DNA from: DASSBG01 sp035699085
GTDB taxonomy: Bacteria > Pseudomonadota > Gammaproteobacteria > Xanthomonadales > Rhodanobacteraceae
Assembly (NCBI GenBank): GCA_035699085.1
Contig: DASSBG010000037.1
Location: forward strand, 1 to 31,351
Direction of reading: 5' to 3'
DNA: 31,351 nt
The translations under genes and the position numbers were made by a program. Each line of letters begins with the position of its first letter. Position 1 is the stretch's first letter. Positions 20,721 to 29,102 of this stretch are shown here, one piece after another. The notes under the pieces were generated by a model. That model saw only the letters and a list, made by a program, of their open reading frames with translations. It made no database searches and was not told the DNA's origin.

Positions 20721-20855
20721 ATGAAGCGCACCTTCCAGCCCAGCCTGCTCAAGCGGGCCCGTACCCACGGTTTTCGGGCGCGCATGAAGACGGCCGACGG
20801 CCGCAAAGTCATCAATGCGCGTCGCGCCAAGGGCCGCAAGCGCCTGTCCGCTTGA
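20721..20855 (+). CDS. rpmH: Ribosomal protein bL34
   Basis: The 44-residue product is the very basic L34 of the large ribosomal subunit. It reads MKRTFQPSLLKRARTHGF and then RMKTADGRKVINARRAKGR, close to the invariant family sequence, and ends RLSA. It heads the rpmH-rnpA-yidC-mnmE set, diverges from dnaA, and has a good sigma-70 promoter just upstream. The Shine-Dalgarno match is weak. Confidence 0.98.
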   Translation: MKRTFQPSLLKRARTHGFRARMKTADGRKVINARRAKGRKRLSA

Positions 20856-20877
20856 TGGGTCCGGCGGCGCTCGGGGT

Positions 20878-21249
20878 GTGGACGCCGCCAGCTTGCCACC
20901 GACTGCGCGCCTGCGCAGCGCCGCCGATTTTGCCGCCTTGCGCGGTGCCCGCGGGCGTCTCGCCGGGCGCTGCTTCGCCCTGCGCTACGATCACGCCGCC
21001 GGCCCGGGTGCACGCCTCGGTCTTGCGGTCTCGCGAAAGGTGAGCAAGCGCGCCGTCGAGCGCAACCGCATCAAGCGCAGCGTTCGGGAATCCTTTCGCC
21101 ACCACCGTGCCGGGCTGCCCCCGCTGGATGTGCTGGTGATCGCTCGCAGCGCCGCTGCCGGTACGCCGAGCAGCGGCTTGCGCGCGGAACTCGACGGCCT
21201 GTGGCGGCGCCTGCGCACCAGCTCCCTTCCTCCGCCGACCGCGCGCTGA
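20878..21249 (+). CDS. rnpA: Ribonuclease P protein component
   Basis: RnpA is the protein subunit that helps RNase P RNA bind pre-tRNA leaders. The 123-residue product has the RNR signature in KRAVERNRIKRSVRESF and a front strand LGLAVSRKVSKRAV. The N-terminal core LRSAADFAALRGARGR lies in its usual place. I chose the GTG at 20878, 22 bases after the rpmH stop; it gives family length, and the longer in-frame extension would overlap rpmH. The next gene, yidC, starts 42 bases later, leaving no room for yidD, which often lies between them. Confidence 0.93.
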   Translation: MDAASLPPTARLRSAADFAALRGARGRLAGRCFALRYDHAAGPGARLGLAVSRKVSKRAVERNRIKRSVRESFRHHRAGLPPLDVLVIARSAAAGTPSSGLRAELDGLWRRLRTSSLPPPTAR

Positions 21250-21291
21250 GCGCCCGGCCCGGCCCGCCGACCGCCCTGGAACCGCCTGGCA

Positions 21292-23034
21292 ATGAATCAA
21301 ACCCGTACGCTGCTGGTCTTCGCGCTGTGCTTTGTGCTGTTCCTGCTCTGGCAGCAGTGGCAGCATGACTACGCGCCGGCGCCCGCCCCCACGGCAGCCA
21401 GCAGCGCCAGCGCGGCCGCGCCGGCAGGCAGTGCGATTGCTGTGGCCTCAAGCGCCGCGGTACCGGCGCCGTCGGCGGTACCCGCCGTGGTCGCGCCCGG
21501 CACCTCCAGTGCCGCCGCCGCGGCGCCCGCGGTCGCCGCCGCCAAGCCGGCGCCATCGGCGGCGCACCATCTGGTGGAAGTCGATACCGACCTGCTGCAC
21601 CTCGTGATCGACAGCGTCGGCGCCAGTGTGGTGCAGGCCGATCTCAAGGCCTACCCGCGCAAGCTGCATTCCGAACAGCCGGTGCGCCTGCTGAGCAACG
21701 ACGCTGCCGATTACTACGTGGCGCAAAGTGGCCTGGTCAGCGCCAAGGCGCCGGCCCCCAATCACACCGCGCACTTTGCCAGTGCACGCAGCCAATACCA
21801 GCTGGCGCCGGGCGAGCAAACGCTGGCGGTCGATTTCACCTGGGTCGATCCAAGCGGCATCAAGGTCATCAAGCGTTACACCCTCACCCGCGGCAGCTAC
21901 GTCATCGGCGTCAGCCAGACCGTGGTCAACAATGGGACGGCGACCTGGACCGGCAACGCCTACCGCCAGTTCGAGCGTGTCACGCCGCCCGAGCCCAAGG
22001 ACGAGAATTTCGCGGCCAAGTGGGCGAACCCCGCCCACTACAGTTTCTCGGGCGCAGCCTGGTACGCCGACGGCAAGTACGACACCCGCAAGTTCAGCGA
22101 CTTCAAGGACGACCCGCTGTCGATCAGCGACAAGGGCGGCTGGCTGGCGATGCAACAGGCCTTTTTCTTCGGCGCGTGGATCCCGCAGGCGGACGAGCTG
22201 GACCACTACGCCACCGCCGTGGTCCCCGGCACGCAGCCGGACAACCCGCACTACGTGCTGCGGGCCTCCGCCGCGCCCTTCAGCGTCGCGCCCGGCGAGC
22301 AGGGCGTCGCCACCTCGCGCATGTACCTCGGGCCGAAACTGCCCGAGGTGCTGGCGCAGGTTGCGCCGGGCATGGAGCTGGCCGTCAACTACGGCATGCT
22401 GACGGTGATCGCCAAGCCCCTGCACTGGATCCTGTCGGTGTTCCACTCCTGGGTCGGCAACTGGGGCATCGCCATCATCCTGCTGGTGCTGCTGATCAAG
22501 GCCGTGTTCTTCAAGCTCAGCGAGATGCAGTACCGGTCGATGGCGAAAATGAAGAAGCTGACGCCGCAGATCAAGGCGCTGAAGGAGCGTTACCCCGACG
22601 ACAAGCAGAAGCAGCAGCAGGCGATGATGGAGCTGTACAAGCGGGAGAAGACCAACCCCGCGGGCGGCTGCCTGCCCATGCTGGTACAGATCCCGGTCTT
22701 CTTCGGCCTCTACTACATGCTGCCGCAGAGCGTGGAGCTGCGCCAGGCGCCCTTCTTCGGCTGGATACAGGACTTGCTGGCGCCGGATCCGTACTTCGTC
22801 CTGCCGGCGATCTATGCCGTCATCCTGATTGCCACCCAGTTCCTGACCCCCGCCACCGTTGGCATGGACGCAACCCAGGCGCGGCTGATGAAGTTCATGC
22901 CGGTGATCTTCGCAGTGATGTTTGCCTTCTTCCCTGCCGGCCTGGTGTTGTACTACGTGGTCAATGGCGCGCTGTCGCTGGCCCAGCAGTGGATCATCAC
23001 CAAGCGCATCGAGGCCCAGCCCGCACGCGCCTGA
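21292..23034 (+). CDS. yidC: Membrane protein insertase YidC
   Basis: YidC inserts and folds inner-membrane proteins, alone or with SecYEG. The 580-residue product has the gram-negative layout: a first helix (about residues 5-22), an Ala/Pro/Ser-rich linker (about 25-95), a large periplasmic beta domain (about 100-350), and the conserved insertase domain with the remaining helices (LHWILSVFHSWVGNWGIAIILLVLLIKAVFF split here into LHWILSVFHSWVGN and WGIAIILLVLLIKAVFF, and later NPAGGCLPMLVQIPVFFGLY). The charged coiled hairpin KLTPQIKALKERYPDDKQKQ lies between the first two core helices. It sits in the rpmH-rnpA-yidC-mnmE order. Confidence 0.97.
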   Translation: MNQTRTLLVFALCFVLFLLWQQWQHDYAPAPAPTAASSASAAAPAGSAIAVASSAAVPAPSAVPAVVAPGTSSAAAAAPAVAAAKPAPSAAHHLVEVDTDLLHLVIDSVGASVVQADLKAYPRKLHSEQPVRLLSNDAADYYVAQSGLVSAKAPAPNHTAHFASARSQYQLAPGEQTLAVDFTWVDPSGIKVIKRYTLTRGSYVIGVSQTVVNNGTATWTGNAYRQFERVTPPEPKDENFAAKWANPAHYSFSGAAWYADGKYDTRKFSDFKDDPLSISDKGGWLAMQQAFFFGAWIPQADELDHYATAVVPGTQPDNPHYVLRASAAPFSVAPGEQGVATSRMYLGPKLPEVLAQVAPGMELAVNYGMLTVIAKPLHWILSVFHSWVGNWGIAIILLVLLIKAVFFKLSEMQYRSMAKMKKLTPQIKALKERYPDDKQKQQQAMMELYKREKTNPAGGCLPMLVQIPVFFGLYYMLPQSVELRQAPFFGWIQDLLAPDPYFVLPAIYAVILIATQFLTPATVGMDATQARLMKFMPVIFAVMFAFFPAGLVLYYVVNGALSLAQQWIITKRIEAQPARA

Positions 23035-23056
23035 CCGCCATGGATCCGCTCCCGCC

Positions 23057-24400
23057 ATGACCGCATCCGGCGATACCATCGTCGCGGTCGCCAGCGGCCG
23101 TGCCGCTGCCGCCATCGGCGTCGTGCGGGTCTCGGGACCTGCGGTACCGGGTATTGCCGCCACCCTGCTGGGTGGCCCGCCGCAGCCGCGCCATGCCCAC
23201 CTGTGCATGCTGGCCGATGCAACCGCCGAGCCGATCGACCAGGGCCTGGTGCTGTACTTCCCGGCGCCGCACTCCTACACCGGCGAGCACATGCTGGAGT
23301 GGCAGGGGCACGGCAACCCGCGCCTGCTGCAGCGGGCCGCGGCGCGGCTGGCGGAGCTGGGCGCGCGCCCGGCGCGCGCGGGCGAGTTCACCGAGCGGGC
23401 CTTCCTCAATGGCAAGCTGGATCTTGCCCAGGCCGAGGCGGTCGCCGACCTCATCGCCAGCGGCTCCGATGCTGCGGCTCGCGCCGCACTGCGCAGTCTC
23501 GACGGCGAGTTTTCCCGGCGGGTGGCGGCGCTTGGCGAGGGACTGACGCGGCTGCGCGTCTGGGTCGAGGCCGCAATCGATTTCGCGGCCGAAGAGATCG
23601 ACTTCCTCGCCGACGCGCGACTCGTAGAGTTGCTCGCGACGCTGCGTGCCGACCTGGATGCGCTGTTCCAGGCCAGCCGTCGCGGCACGCGCCTGGCCGA
23701 AGGGTTGCACGTCGTGATCGTGGGCCGCCCCAACGCCGGCAAATCCAGCTTGCTCAACGCGCTGGCGCAGCGCGAGCACGCCATCGTCACCGAACTGCCC
23801 GGCACCACCCGCGACCTGCTGACTGCGCAGGTCGAGCTGGACGGCCTGAGCCTCAGCCTGACCGATACCGCCGGCCTGCGCGAGGCAGGCGATGCCATCG
23901 AGCGCGAAGGCATCCGCCGCGCCCGCGCCGAGCTGGCGCGCGCCGATCTTGGCCTGCTGGTCACCGACGACGGGCACGCCGCGGCGGACGCGGCACTGCT
24001 GGCGGGCCTGCCCGCGGGCGCAGCCAGGCTGGTGGTTCACAACAAGATCGACCTCGCCGGGCAGTCGCCGCGGCGTGAGGACGCGGCTGACGGCGTGCAC
24101 CTGTGGCTGTCGGCGCGGACCGGCGCCGGACTGGATGCATTGCGCGATGAACTCCGCCGCCTGGCTGGCGACGGGGGCGATGGCAGTGGTGGCTTCAGCG
24201 CCCGCGCCCGCCATCTTGTGGCCCTGGCGGCGGCGCAAACGGCACTGGACGCTGCCGCCAGCGCGTTGGCCGATGGCGTCGGCGAGATCGCCGCGGAGGA
24301 ACTGCGGCAGGCGCAGCTGGCACTGGACGAACTCAGCGGCCGGGTCAGCAGTGACGACCTGCTCGGCCGCATCTTCGCCGGCTTCTGCATCGGCAAGTAG
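23057..24400 (+). CDS. mnmE: tRNA modification GTPase MnmE
   Basis: MnmE, with MnmG, adds the carboxymethylaminomethyl group to U34 of certain tRNAs. The 447-residue product has the N-terminal folate-binding domain (start TASGDTIVAVASGRAAAAIG), a helical domain, and an inserted GTPase domain: G1 at 223-231 (GRPNAGKSS), G3 D270-T-A-G, and G4 NKID. It ends FCIGK with the catalytic-type cysteine. The ATG at 23057 is 22 bases after the yidC stop; the longer frame overlaps yidC and is not homologous. MnmG and the parAB genes, often nearby, are not in the window. Confidence 0.96.
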   Translation: MTASGDTIVAVASGRAAAAIGVVRVSGPAVPGIAATLLGGPPQPRHAHLCMLADATAEPIDQGLVLYFPAPHSYTGEHMLEWQGHGNPRLLQRAAARLAELGARPARAGEFTERAFLNGKLDLAQAEAVADLIASGSDAAARAALRSLDGEFSRRVAALGEGLTRLRVWVEAAIDFAAEEIDFLADARLVELLATLRADLDALFQASRRGTRLAEGLHVVIVGRPNAGKSSLLNALAQREHAIVTELPGTTRDLLTAQVELDGLSLSLTDTAGLREAGDAIEREGIRRARAELARADLGLLVTDDGHAAADAALLAGLPAGAARLVVHNKIDLAGQSPRREDAADGVHLWLSARTGAGLDALRDELRRLAGDGGDGSGGFSARARHLVALAAAQTALDAAASALADGVGEIAAEELRQAQLALDELSGRVSSDDLLGRIFAGFCIGK

Positions 24401-24467
24401 CGTCGGCGGTTGCCTCGCGGTGGCCCCGCCCCAACCTCGAGGGCCTGTCACCGAGGACCGCGCCGGC

Positions 24468-25148
24468 ATGATCGACCTCTACTACTGGCCAACGCCCAAC
24501 GGCCACAAGATCACGATGTTCCTGGAAGAGGCGGCGATGGAGTACCGCATCAGGCCCGTCGACATTGGCAAGGGGGAACAGTTCGCCGCCGACTTCCTGG
24601 CGATCTCGCCGAACAACCGCATGCCGGCGATCGTCGACCACGCGCCGGCCGACGGCGGCGCGCCGCTCAGCCTGTTTGAATCAGGTGCCATCCTGCTCTA
24701 CCTGGCCGACAAGTCCGGCCTTTTCCTGCCGCGCCAGCCCCGCGCGCGCAGCGAGGTGCTGCAGTGGCTGTTCTGGCAGGTGGCGGGGCTGGGGCCGATG
24801 GCCGGCCAGAACCACCACTTCAACCGCTATGCCCCGCAGAAGATCCCCTACGCAATCGAGCGCTACGTCAACGAAACCCACCGCCTCTACCGCGTGCTCG
24901 ATCGGCGCCTGCACGGACGCACCTTCATCGCCGGCGATGACTATGGCATCGCCGACATGGCCTGCTACCCCTGGACCGTGTCGCACGAGGCGCAGGGCAT
25001 CGACCTGGAGGAGTTCCCGGACTTGCGTCGCTGGTTCGAGGCAGTTGCCGCGCGCCCGGCGACCCGCCGCGCCTACGCCCGCGGCGAGCCCTACCGCAAC
25101 GATGTCACCAGCGACGAAGCCCGCCGCCACCTGTTCGGCCAGCGCTGA
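24468..25148 (+). CDS. Glutathione transferase, Nu class (YfcG-like)
   Basis: The 226-residue product has an N-terminal thioredoxin-like domain and a C-terminal helical domain of the GST fold. It begins MIDLYYWPTPNGHKITMFLE; T9 and N11 in TPNGHK match the residues that replace Tyr/Ser/Cys in Nu-class enzymes such as E. coli YfcG, which reduce disulfides with glutathione. ISPNNRMPAIVDH is the glutathione-binding cis-Pro block and FESGAILLYLADK the next. Likely roles are thiol-disulfide exchange or peroxide detoxification in the cytoplasm. It follows mnmE by 67 bases on the same strand and converges on fdxA. Confidence 0.9.
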   Translation: MIDLYYWPTPNGHKITMFLEEAAMEYRIRPVDIGKGEQFAADFLAISPNNRMPAIVDHAPADGGAPLSLFESGAILLYLADKSGLFLPRQPRARSEVLQWLFWQVAGLGPMAGQNHHFNRYAPQKIPYAIERYVNETHRLYRVLDRRLHGRTFIAGDDYGIADMACYPWTVSHEAQGIDLEEFPDLRRWFEAVAARPATRRAYARGEPYRNDVTSDEARRHLFGQR

Positions 25149-25165
25149 GCGTGGCGCGCGGGTGC

Positions 25166-25182
25166 CGCCAGCGGCGCTGGCG
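25166..25182. terminator. Hairpin between convergent GST and fdxA genes
   Basis: CGCCAGC and GCTGGCG flank a GGC loop in the 39-base gap between the two stop codons. Placement suits a shared terminator, but neither strand has a T-run. Confidence 0.35.
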
Positions 25183-25187
25183 AGCGG

Positions 25188-25511
25188 TCAGCGTTCCAGG
25201 TATTGCAGCTTGTCCGCCACGCCGTCCCACTCCTTGGCGTCGGCTGGCGGATCGATGCGTTCGGTCAGCACCGGCCAGGTCGGCGCCAGTTCGGCGTTGA
25301 GGGCGGTGAAGTGTTCCATGCCGGCCGGCACGTCGTCCTCGGGGAAGATGGCCTCGGCAGGGCATTCGGGGATGCACAAGGTGCAGTCGATGCATTCCTC
25401 GGGATCGATGGCGAGGAAATTCGGCCCCTCGTGGAAGCAATCGACCGGGCAGACTTCGACGCAGTCGGTGTACTTGCACTTGATGCAGTTGTCGGTGACG
25501 ACGTGGGTCAT
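25188..25511 (-). CDS. fdxA: Seven-iron ferredoxin FdxA
   Basis: The 107-residue product is a ferredoxin with one [3Fe-4S] and one [4Fe-4S] cluster. Cysteines C9, C12, C17, C21 and C25 are followed by C40, C43, C46 and C50, the spacing of Azotobacter FdI. In this pattern the 3Fe cluster arises because the first motif has a longer second spacing. The tail of about 50 residues after the clusters is also typical. It is a low-potential electron carrier; its partner is unknown. It converges on the GST gene and diverges from the peptidase gene at 25690. Confidence 0.95.
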   Translation of the reverse strand: MTHVVTDNCIKCKYTDCVEVCPVDCFHEGPNFLAIDPEECIDCTLCIPECPAEAIFPEDDVPAGMEHFTALNAELAPTWPVLTERIDPPADAKEWDGVADKLQYLER

Positions 25512-25615
25512 GGCTACCTCCAGACGCGCAGTTTAACGCCTGCGTCAAGCGCCTCCCCCCGGCGGGACCCGCTGTCGCCGCAACGCATGAACGCCAGCCG
25601 GCACGTGCCGCGCCC

Positions 25616-25644
25616 ATGACCACCGGCGCTGGCACGGCGGTCAT
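25616..25644. promoter_or_regulatory. Inverted repeat between fdxA and the S9 peptidase
   Basis: ATGACCACCG and CGGCGGTCAT are 10-base arms with one mismatch around a 9-base centre. It lies about 45 bases before the peptidase ATG in the 178-base divergent gap, so it could be an operator. No regulator can be named. Confidence 0.35.
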
Positions 25645-25689
25645 CGGCGTGTTCCAATCGAAAGCTGTCGCCTTCAAGGAGTCGCTCCG

Positions 25690-27966
25690 ATGCGCATGCG
25701 CACGCTGGTGCTCGCCGCCCTGCTGACCATGATCGCCCTTCCCGCCATGGCCGAAAAACTCACCATCGATCGCATCTTCAACGGCGGCAGCCTCAGCGGG
25801 CCGGCGCCGCGCGGCATGAAGATCTCGCCCGATGGCAGCCGCGTCACCTTCCTGCGCCCCAAGGCCGACGACCAGCACACCTACGACCTGTGGGAGTACA
25901 ACCTCGCTGACCAGCGCACGCAGCTGCTGGTCGACTCGGCCGAGCTGGCGCCGCAGGGCGAGCAGTTGTCGATGGCCGAGAAGGCCCGCCGCGAGCGCCA
26001 GCGCACCGCCGGCCTGCACGGCATCCTCAGCTACCAGTGGTCGCCGGACGGCAGCAAGCTGCTGATCCCGCTGGCCGGCAAGCTGTATCTGTACGACCTC
26101 AAGGCCGACAAGGGCCACCGCCTGCGCGAGCTGGCCACCGGCGGCGAAGTCATCGACCCGAAGATCTCGCCCAAGGGCAACTACGTCTCCTGGGTGCGCG
26201 ACCAGGACCTGTGGGTGTTGAGCCTGGCCAGCGGCACCGTCAGCCAGCTCACGCACGACGGCACCGGCACGGTGCACAACGCGGAAGCCGAATTCGTCGC
26301 CCAGGAGGAAATGGACCGTGACACCGGCTACTGGTGGGCGCCCGACGATTCGGCCATCGCCTACGAGCGCTATGACGCCGCGCCGGTGCCGGTGACCCAG
26401 CGCATGGAGATCTACGCCGACCACGTTGGCGTTGTCGACCAGCGCTACCCGTTTGCCGGCGACGCCAACGTGCGTGTCAAGCTGGGTTTGGTGGCGCCTA
26501 CCGGCGGCGCCACCCGCTGGATCGACCTCGGCAAGGACGAGGACATCTACCTGACGCGGGTGAAGTGGCTGCCGCAGGGCAAGCGGCTCAGCTACCAGTG
26601 GATGCCGCGCAACCAGCAGGTGCTGGAGCTGCGCTTCGTCGATGCCGCCACCCTCGAGCAGAAGACGGTGCTGCGCGAAACCAGCGACACCTGGATCAAC
26701 CTCAACAAGGACCTGCACTTCCTCAAGAACCGGCCGGCCTTCATCTGGGGCAGCGAGCGCAGCGGCTACCACCACCTCTACCTGTACGGCCTCGACGGCA
26801 CGTTGAAGCACGCCATCGGCAGCGGCGACTGGCAGATCGACGGGCTGGCCGGGGTCGACGAGAAGCATGGGCTGGTCTACGTCACCTCCAACCGCGACTA
26901 CATCCCTGACACCCAGATCTACACGCTGAAGATCGACGGCAGCACCGCCAGCCACCCCACCCGCATCAGCAAGCGCGACGGCAGCCACCACGCGGTGTTC
27001 TCGCGCGACGCCAGTTTCTACGTCGACAGCTTCTCCGACCCGCGCACGCCGCCGCAGGTCAGCGTGCACAAGGCCGACGGCAGCTTCGTTGCCTGGATCG
27101 AACAGAACGAGCTCAAGCCCGGCCATCCCTACTGGCCCTACCACGACGACCACATCGTGCCCGAGTTCGGCACGCTCGAGGCCGACGATGGCCAGACGCT
27201 GTACTACCGGGTCTACAAGCCGCTCGGCTTCGACCCGAACAAGCGCTACCCGGTGTTCGACACCTATTACGGCGGCCCCCACGTGCAGGTGGTGCAGCGC
27301 GGCTGGGTCGACTACTTCGCCGAGTACATGGCGCAACAGGGCTTCGTCGTCTTCACCCTGGACAACCGCGGCATGGCGCGGCGTGGACGCAAGTTCAGCG
27401 ACGTCATCTACCACCAGCTCGGCGTGGCCGAGGTGGCCGACCAGGCGGTGGGCATCCACTGGCTGAAGCAGCAGCCGTGGGTGGACGGCAAGCGCATCGG
27501 CGTGTTCGGCTGGAGCTACGGTGGCTACATGACGCTGATGATGCTGACCAAGGACTCGAAGGACCTGGCCGGCGGCGTCGCCGTCGCGCCGGTGACCGAT
27601 TGGACGCTCTACGACACCTTCTACACCGAACGCTATCTCGGCCGGCCGCAGGACAACGCCGCCGGTTACACGCGCAGCTCGCCGTTCGCCTGGCTGGATG
27701 GCCTGACCTCGCCGCTGTACCTGGTGCACGGCATGGCCGACGACAACGTGCTGTTCCTCAACTCCACGCGCCTGATGTCGGCGCTGCAGAAGCGCGGCAT
27801 CCAGTTCCGCCTGATGACCTACCCCGGCGCCAAGCACGGGCTAAACCTGCCGGGCGACCGCGCGCACGTCTATCACCTTGTCGACGACTTCTTCGAGCGC
27901 CAGGTCAAGGGCGGGTGCGGCGACACCTGCCAGGCGTCGGCGAGCGCAGCGGGCAGGTCGGGTTAG
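25690..27966 (+). CDS. Secreted S9-family dipeptidyl peptidase (DPP IV type)
   Basis: The 758-residue product has a signal peptide (MRMRTLVLAALLTMIALPAMA, cut near residue 21 and written here in two parts: MRMRTLVLAALL and TMIALPAMA), an N-terminal beta-propeller (about 30-480) and a C-terminal alpha/beta hydrolase domain. The catalytic triad is visible as S609 in GWSYGG, D684 in HGMADDNV and H716 in GAKHG. The propeller's EFVAQEEMDR block carries the double Glu that holds the free N-terminus in DPP IV enzymes, so it likely removes X-Pro or similar dipeptides in the periplasm. AAGGAG lies 8 bases before the ATG. Xanthomonads secrete many such enzymes for growth on peptides. Its last codons run into a repeat element. 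Confidence 0.93.
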   Translation: MRMRTLVLAALLTMIALPAMAEKLTIDRIFNGGSLSGPAPRGMKISPDGSRVTFLRPKADDQHTYDLWEYNLADQRTQLLVDSAELAPQGEQLSMAEKARRERQRTAGLHGILSYQWSPDGSKLLIPLAGKLYLYDLKADKGHRLRELATGGEVIDPKISPKGNYVSWVRDQDLWVLSLASGTVSQLTHDGTGTVHNAEAEFVAQEEMDRDTGYWWAPDDSAIAYERYDAAPVPVTQRMEIYADHVGVVDQRYPFAGDANVRVKLGLVAPTGGATRWIDLGKDEDIYLTRVKWLPQGKRLSYQWMPRNQQVLELRFVDAATLEQKTVLRETSDTWINLNKDLHFLKNRPAFIWGSERSGYHHLYLYGLDGTLKHAIGSGDWQIDGLAGVDEKHGLVYVTSNRDYIPDTQIYTLKIDGSTASHPTRISKRDGSHHAVFSRDASFYVDSFSDPRTPPQVSVHKADGSFVAWIEQNELKPGHPYWPYHDDHIVPEFGTLEADDGQTLYYRVYKPLGFDPNKRYPVFDTYYGGPHVQVVQRGWVDYFAEYMAQQGFVVFTLDNRGMARRGRKFSDVIYHQLGVAEVADQAVGIHWLKQQPWVDGKRIGVFGWSYGGYMTLMMLTKDSKDLAGGVAVAPVTDWTLYDTFYTERYLGRPQDNAAGYTRSSPFAWLDGLTSPLYLVHGMADDNVLFLNSTRLMSALQKRGIQFRLMTYPGAKHGLNLPGDRAHVYHLVDDFFERQVKGGCGDTCQASASAAGRSG

Positions 27967-28051
27967 ACCGTCGCCCGACGACGTCGTCGGTGCGGCGCCG
28001 CGATTCGGGATCCACGTCGGGTTACGCGCCTGCGGGCGCCAACCCGCCCTA
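27957..28051. repeat. Palindrome-rich REP-type element
   Basis: This block fills the gap between the convergent peptidase and DUF971 genes. It has a hairpin GTCGGG/CCCGAC (27957-27979), a perfect 16-base palindrome CCGACGACGTCGTCGG (27975-27990), and a REP-like stem CGGGTT-AC-GCGCC / GGCGC-C-AACCCG (28018-28046). Its left end includes the peptidase stop and its right end touches the DUF971 stop. It may act as a bidirectional terminator. Confidence 0.7.
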
Positions 28052-28408
28052 CGGGTCGCGGCTGAGGCCGGCGTCGGCCAGCGCGTCGAGGTAGGCTTGC
28101 CAGTTGGCCGGCTGGTCGCGGCCCAGCCGGTACAGCGTCGACCAGGCGAAGATGCCGGTATCGTGGCCGTCGTCGAAGTGCAGCAGCACGCCGTAGTGAC
28201 CGACCGGTTCGATTTCATCAATGCCGACCAGCCGCTTGCCGGCCACCAGCACCTCTTGGCCGGGCCCGTGGCCCTGCACCTCGGCGCTGGGCGACTTGAC
28301 CCGCAGGTACTCGAAGGGCAGGCGGAACTGCGCGCCATCGTCGAAACGCACTTCAAGCAGGCGCGACTGGCGGTGGGCAATGATCTCCAGCGGGCGCGGC
28401 GCAGTCAT
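28049..28408 (-). CDS. DUF971 (GBBH-like N-terminal domain) protein
   Basis: The 119-residue product is a stand-alone copy of the small beta-rich domain found at the N-terminus of gamma-butyrobetaine hydroxylases (PF06155). The family features are the front strand (LEVRFDDGAQFRLPFEYLRV), the VGHYGVLLHFDDGHDTGIF block and the YRLG end. Stand-alone members have no proven activity; iron-sulfur or metal-related roles have been suggested for relatives. It lies two genes after hslU on the same strand. In Pseudomonas aeruginosa a DUF971 gene also follows hslVU, as I recall, so the link to the HslUV operon is conserved. Confidence 0.88.
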   Translation of the reverse strand: MTAPRPLEIIAHRQSRLLEVRFDDGAQFRLPFEYLRVKSPSAEVQGHGPGQEVLVAGKRLVGIDEIEPVGHYGVLLHFDDGHDTGIFAWSTLYRLGRDQPANWQAYLDALADAGLSRDP

Positions 28409-28465
28409 GGGTCGTCGTCGAGTGCCGGGACGCGGCTTGCCCGCGGGGCCGGCCGTTTCCGCGGA

Positions 28466-29089
28466 TCAGCGCATGCGGCAGTCGGAATCGCCGTCGCCGG
28501 CCAGTGGCGGCGGCGCACCGGCCACCTGCAGCAAGGCTTCGGCGTAGGGGTCGTGGAAGCTGATGCTGGAGAGCTCGTCCCAGCCGAACCAGGAGGGTTC
28601 GTTCAACCATTCGGCATCCGGCGACACTTCCTGCATGTTGAAGCCGTCGTCGTCGACATCCAGCACCTGGCCGATGTAGCAGATCTCGCTCTCCGCCTCG
28701 CCGTCCACGTGCACGCCGACGATGTCGGCCTCTCGGACCGCGCTGGCGACCACGCCGACGGCATCATCGAGAGCGAACGTTGACGGCCAGCGCGGCTCGA
28801 TGCGCTTCAGGCGCAGGGCCTTTTCAAGAAAGCCGGCGTGCTTGTCGGGTGCCTCGACCTCGGTGATGTCGCGCAGCCGCAACGCCAGCATCCCGTCCCA
28901 GTCCAGGTGGTCGCCCAGCACCCACATCAGGACGAATTCGCGGCCGACTGCGCCCACGTAACCGCAGAAGCTGCCACGCTCCATGCCGTCGCGCCAGATG
29001 CGCACCAGTTGCCGTCGTTGTTGCGCGGCGCGCAACAACGGGCGCGTGCCACGCGCCGTGAAGGGAAGAATCTCAGCCATGGACGCCAT
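28466..29089 (-). CDS. Unknown protein with two related beta-rich modules
   Basis: I do not recognise this 207-residue product. It contains two similar modules, about residues 28-95 and 123-190. Each has a C-(x)-Y-[VI]-G-x-V turn (SFCGYVGAV and EICYIGQVL), a hydrophobic strand (EFVLMWV and GFNMQEV), a Trp-containing stretch, a strand (RLRDITEVE and ELSSISFHD) and a closing D-x-[HY]-A-x-x-L helix (DKHAGFLEKAL and DPYAEALLQVA). This looks like a duplicated small beta barrel, perhaps Sm- or SH3-like. There is no signal peptide or membrane segment. The start could be ATG 29089 or 29080; neither has a clear ribosome binding site. It begins 13 bases after hslU, so it is co-transcribed with the protease genes. 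Confidence 0.75.
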   Translation of the reverse strand: MASMAEILPFTARGTRPLLRAAQQRRQLVRIWRDGMERGSFCGYVGAVGREFVLMWVLGDHLDWDGMLALRLRDITEVEAPDKHAGFLEKALRLKRIEPRWPSTFALDDAVGVVASAVREADIVGVHVDGEAESEICYIGQVLDVDDDGFNMQEVSPDAEWLNEPSWFGWDELSSISFHDPYAEALLQVAGAPPPLAGDGDSDCRMR

Positions 29090-29102
29090 GGTAACGCGAC
29101 GC

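Noticed and set aside
25105..27837. A 910-codon open frame on the minus strand opposite the S9 peptidase
   Set aside because: It is a GC-bias shadow: Val/Ala/Gly/Arg/His-rich with no domain, overlapping fdxA out of frame, while the plus strand encodes a complete peptidase.
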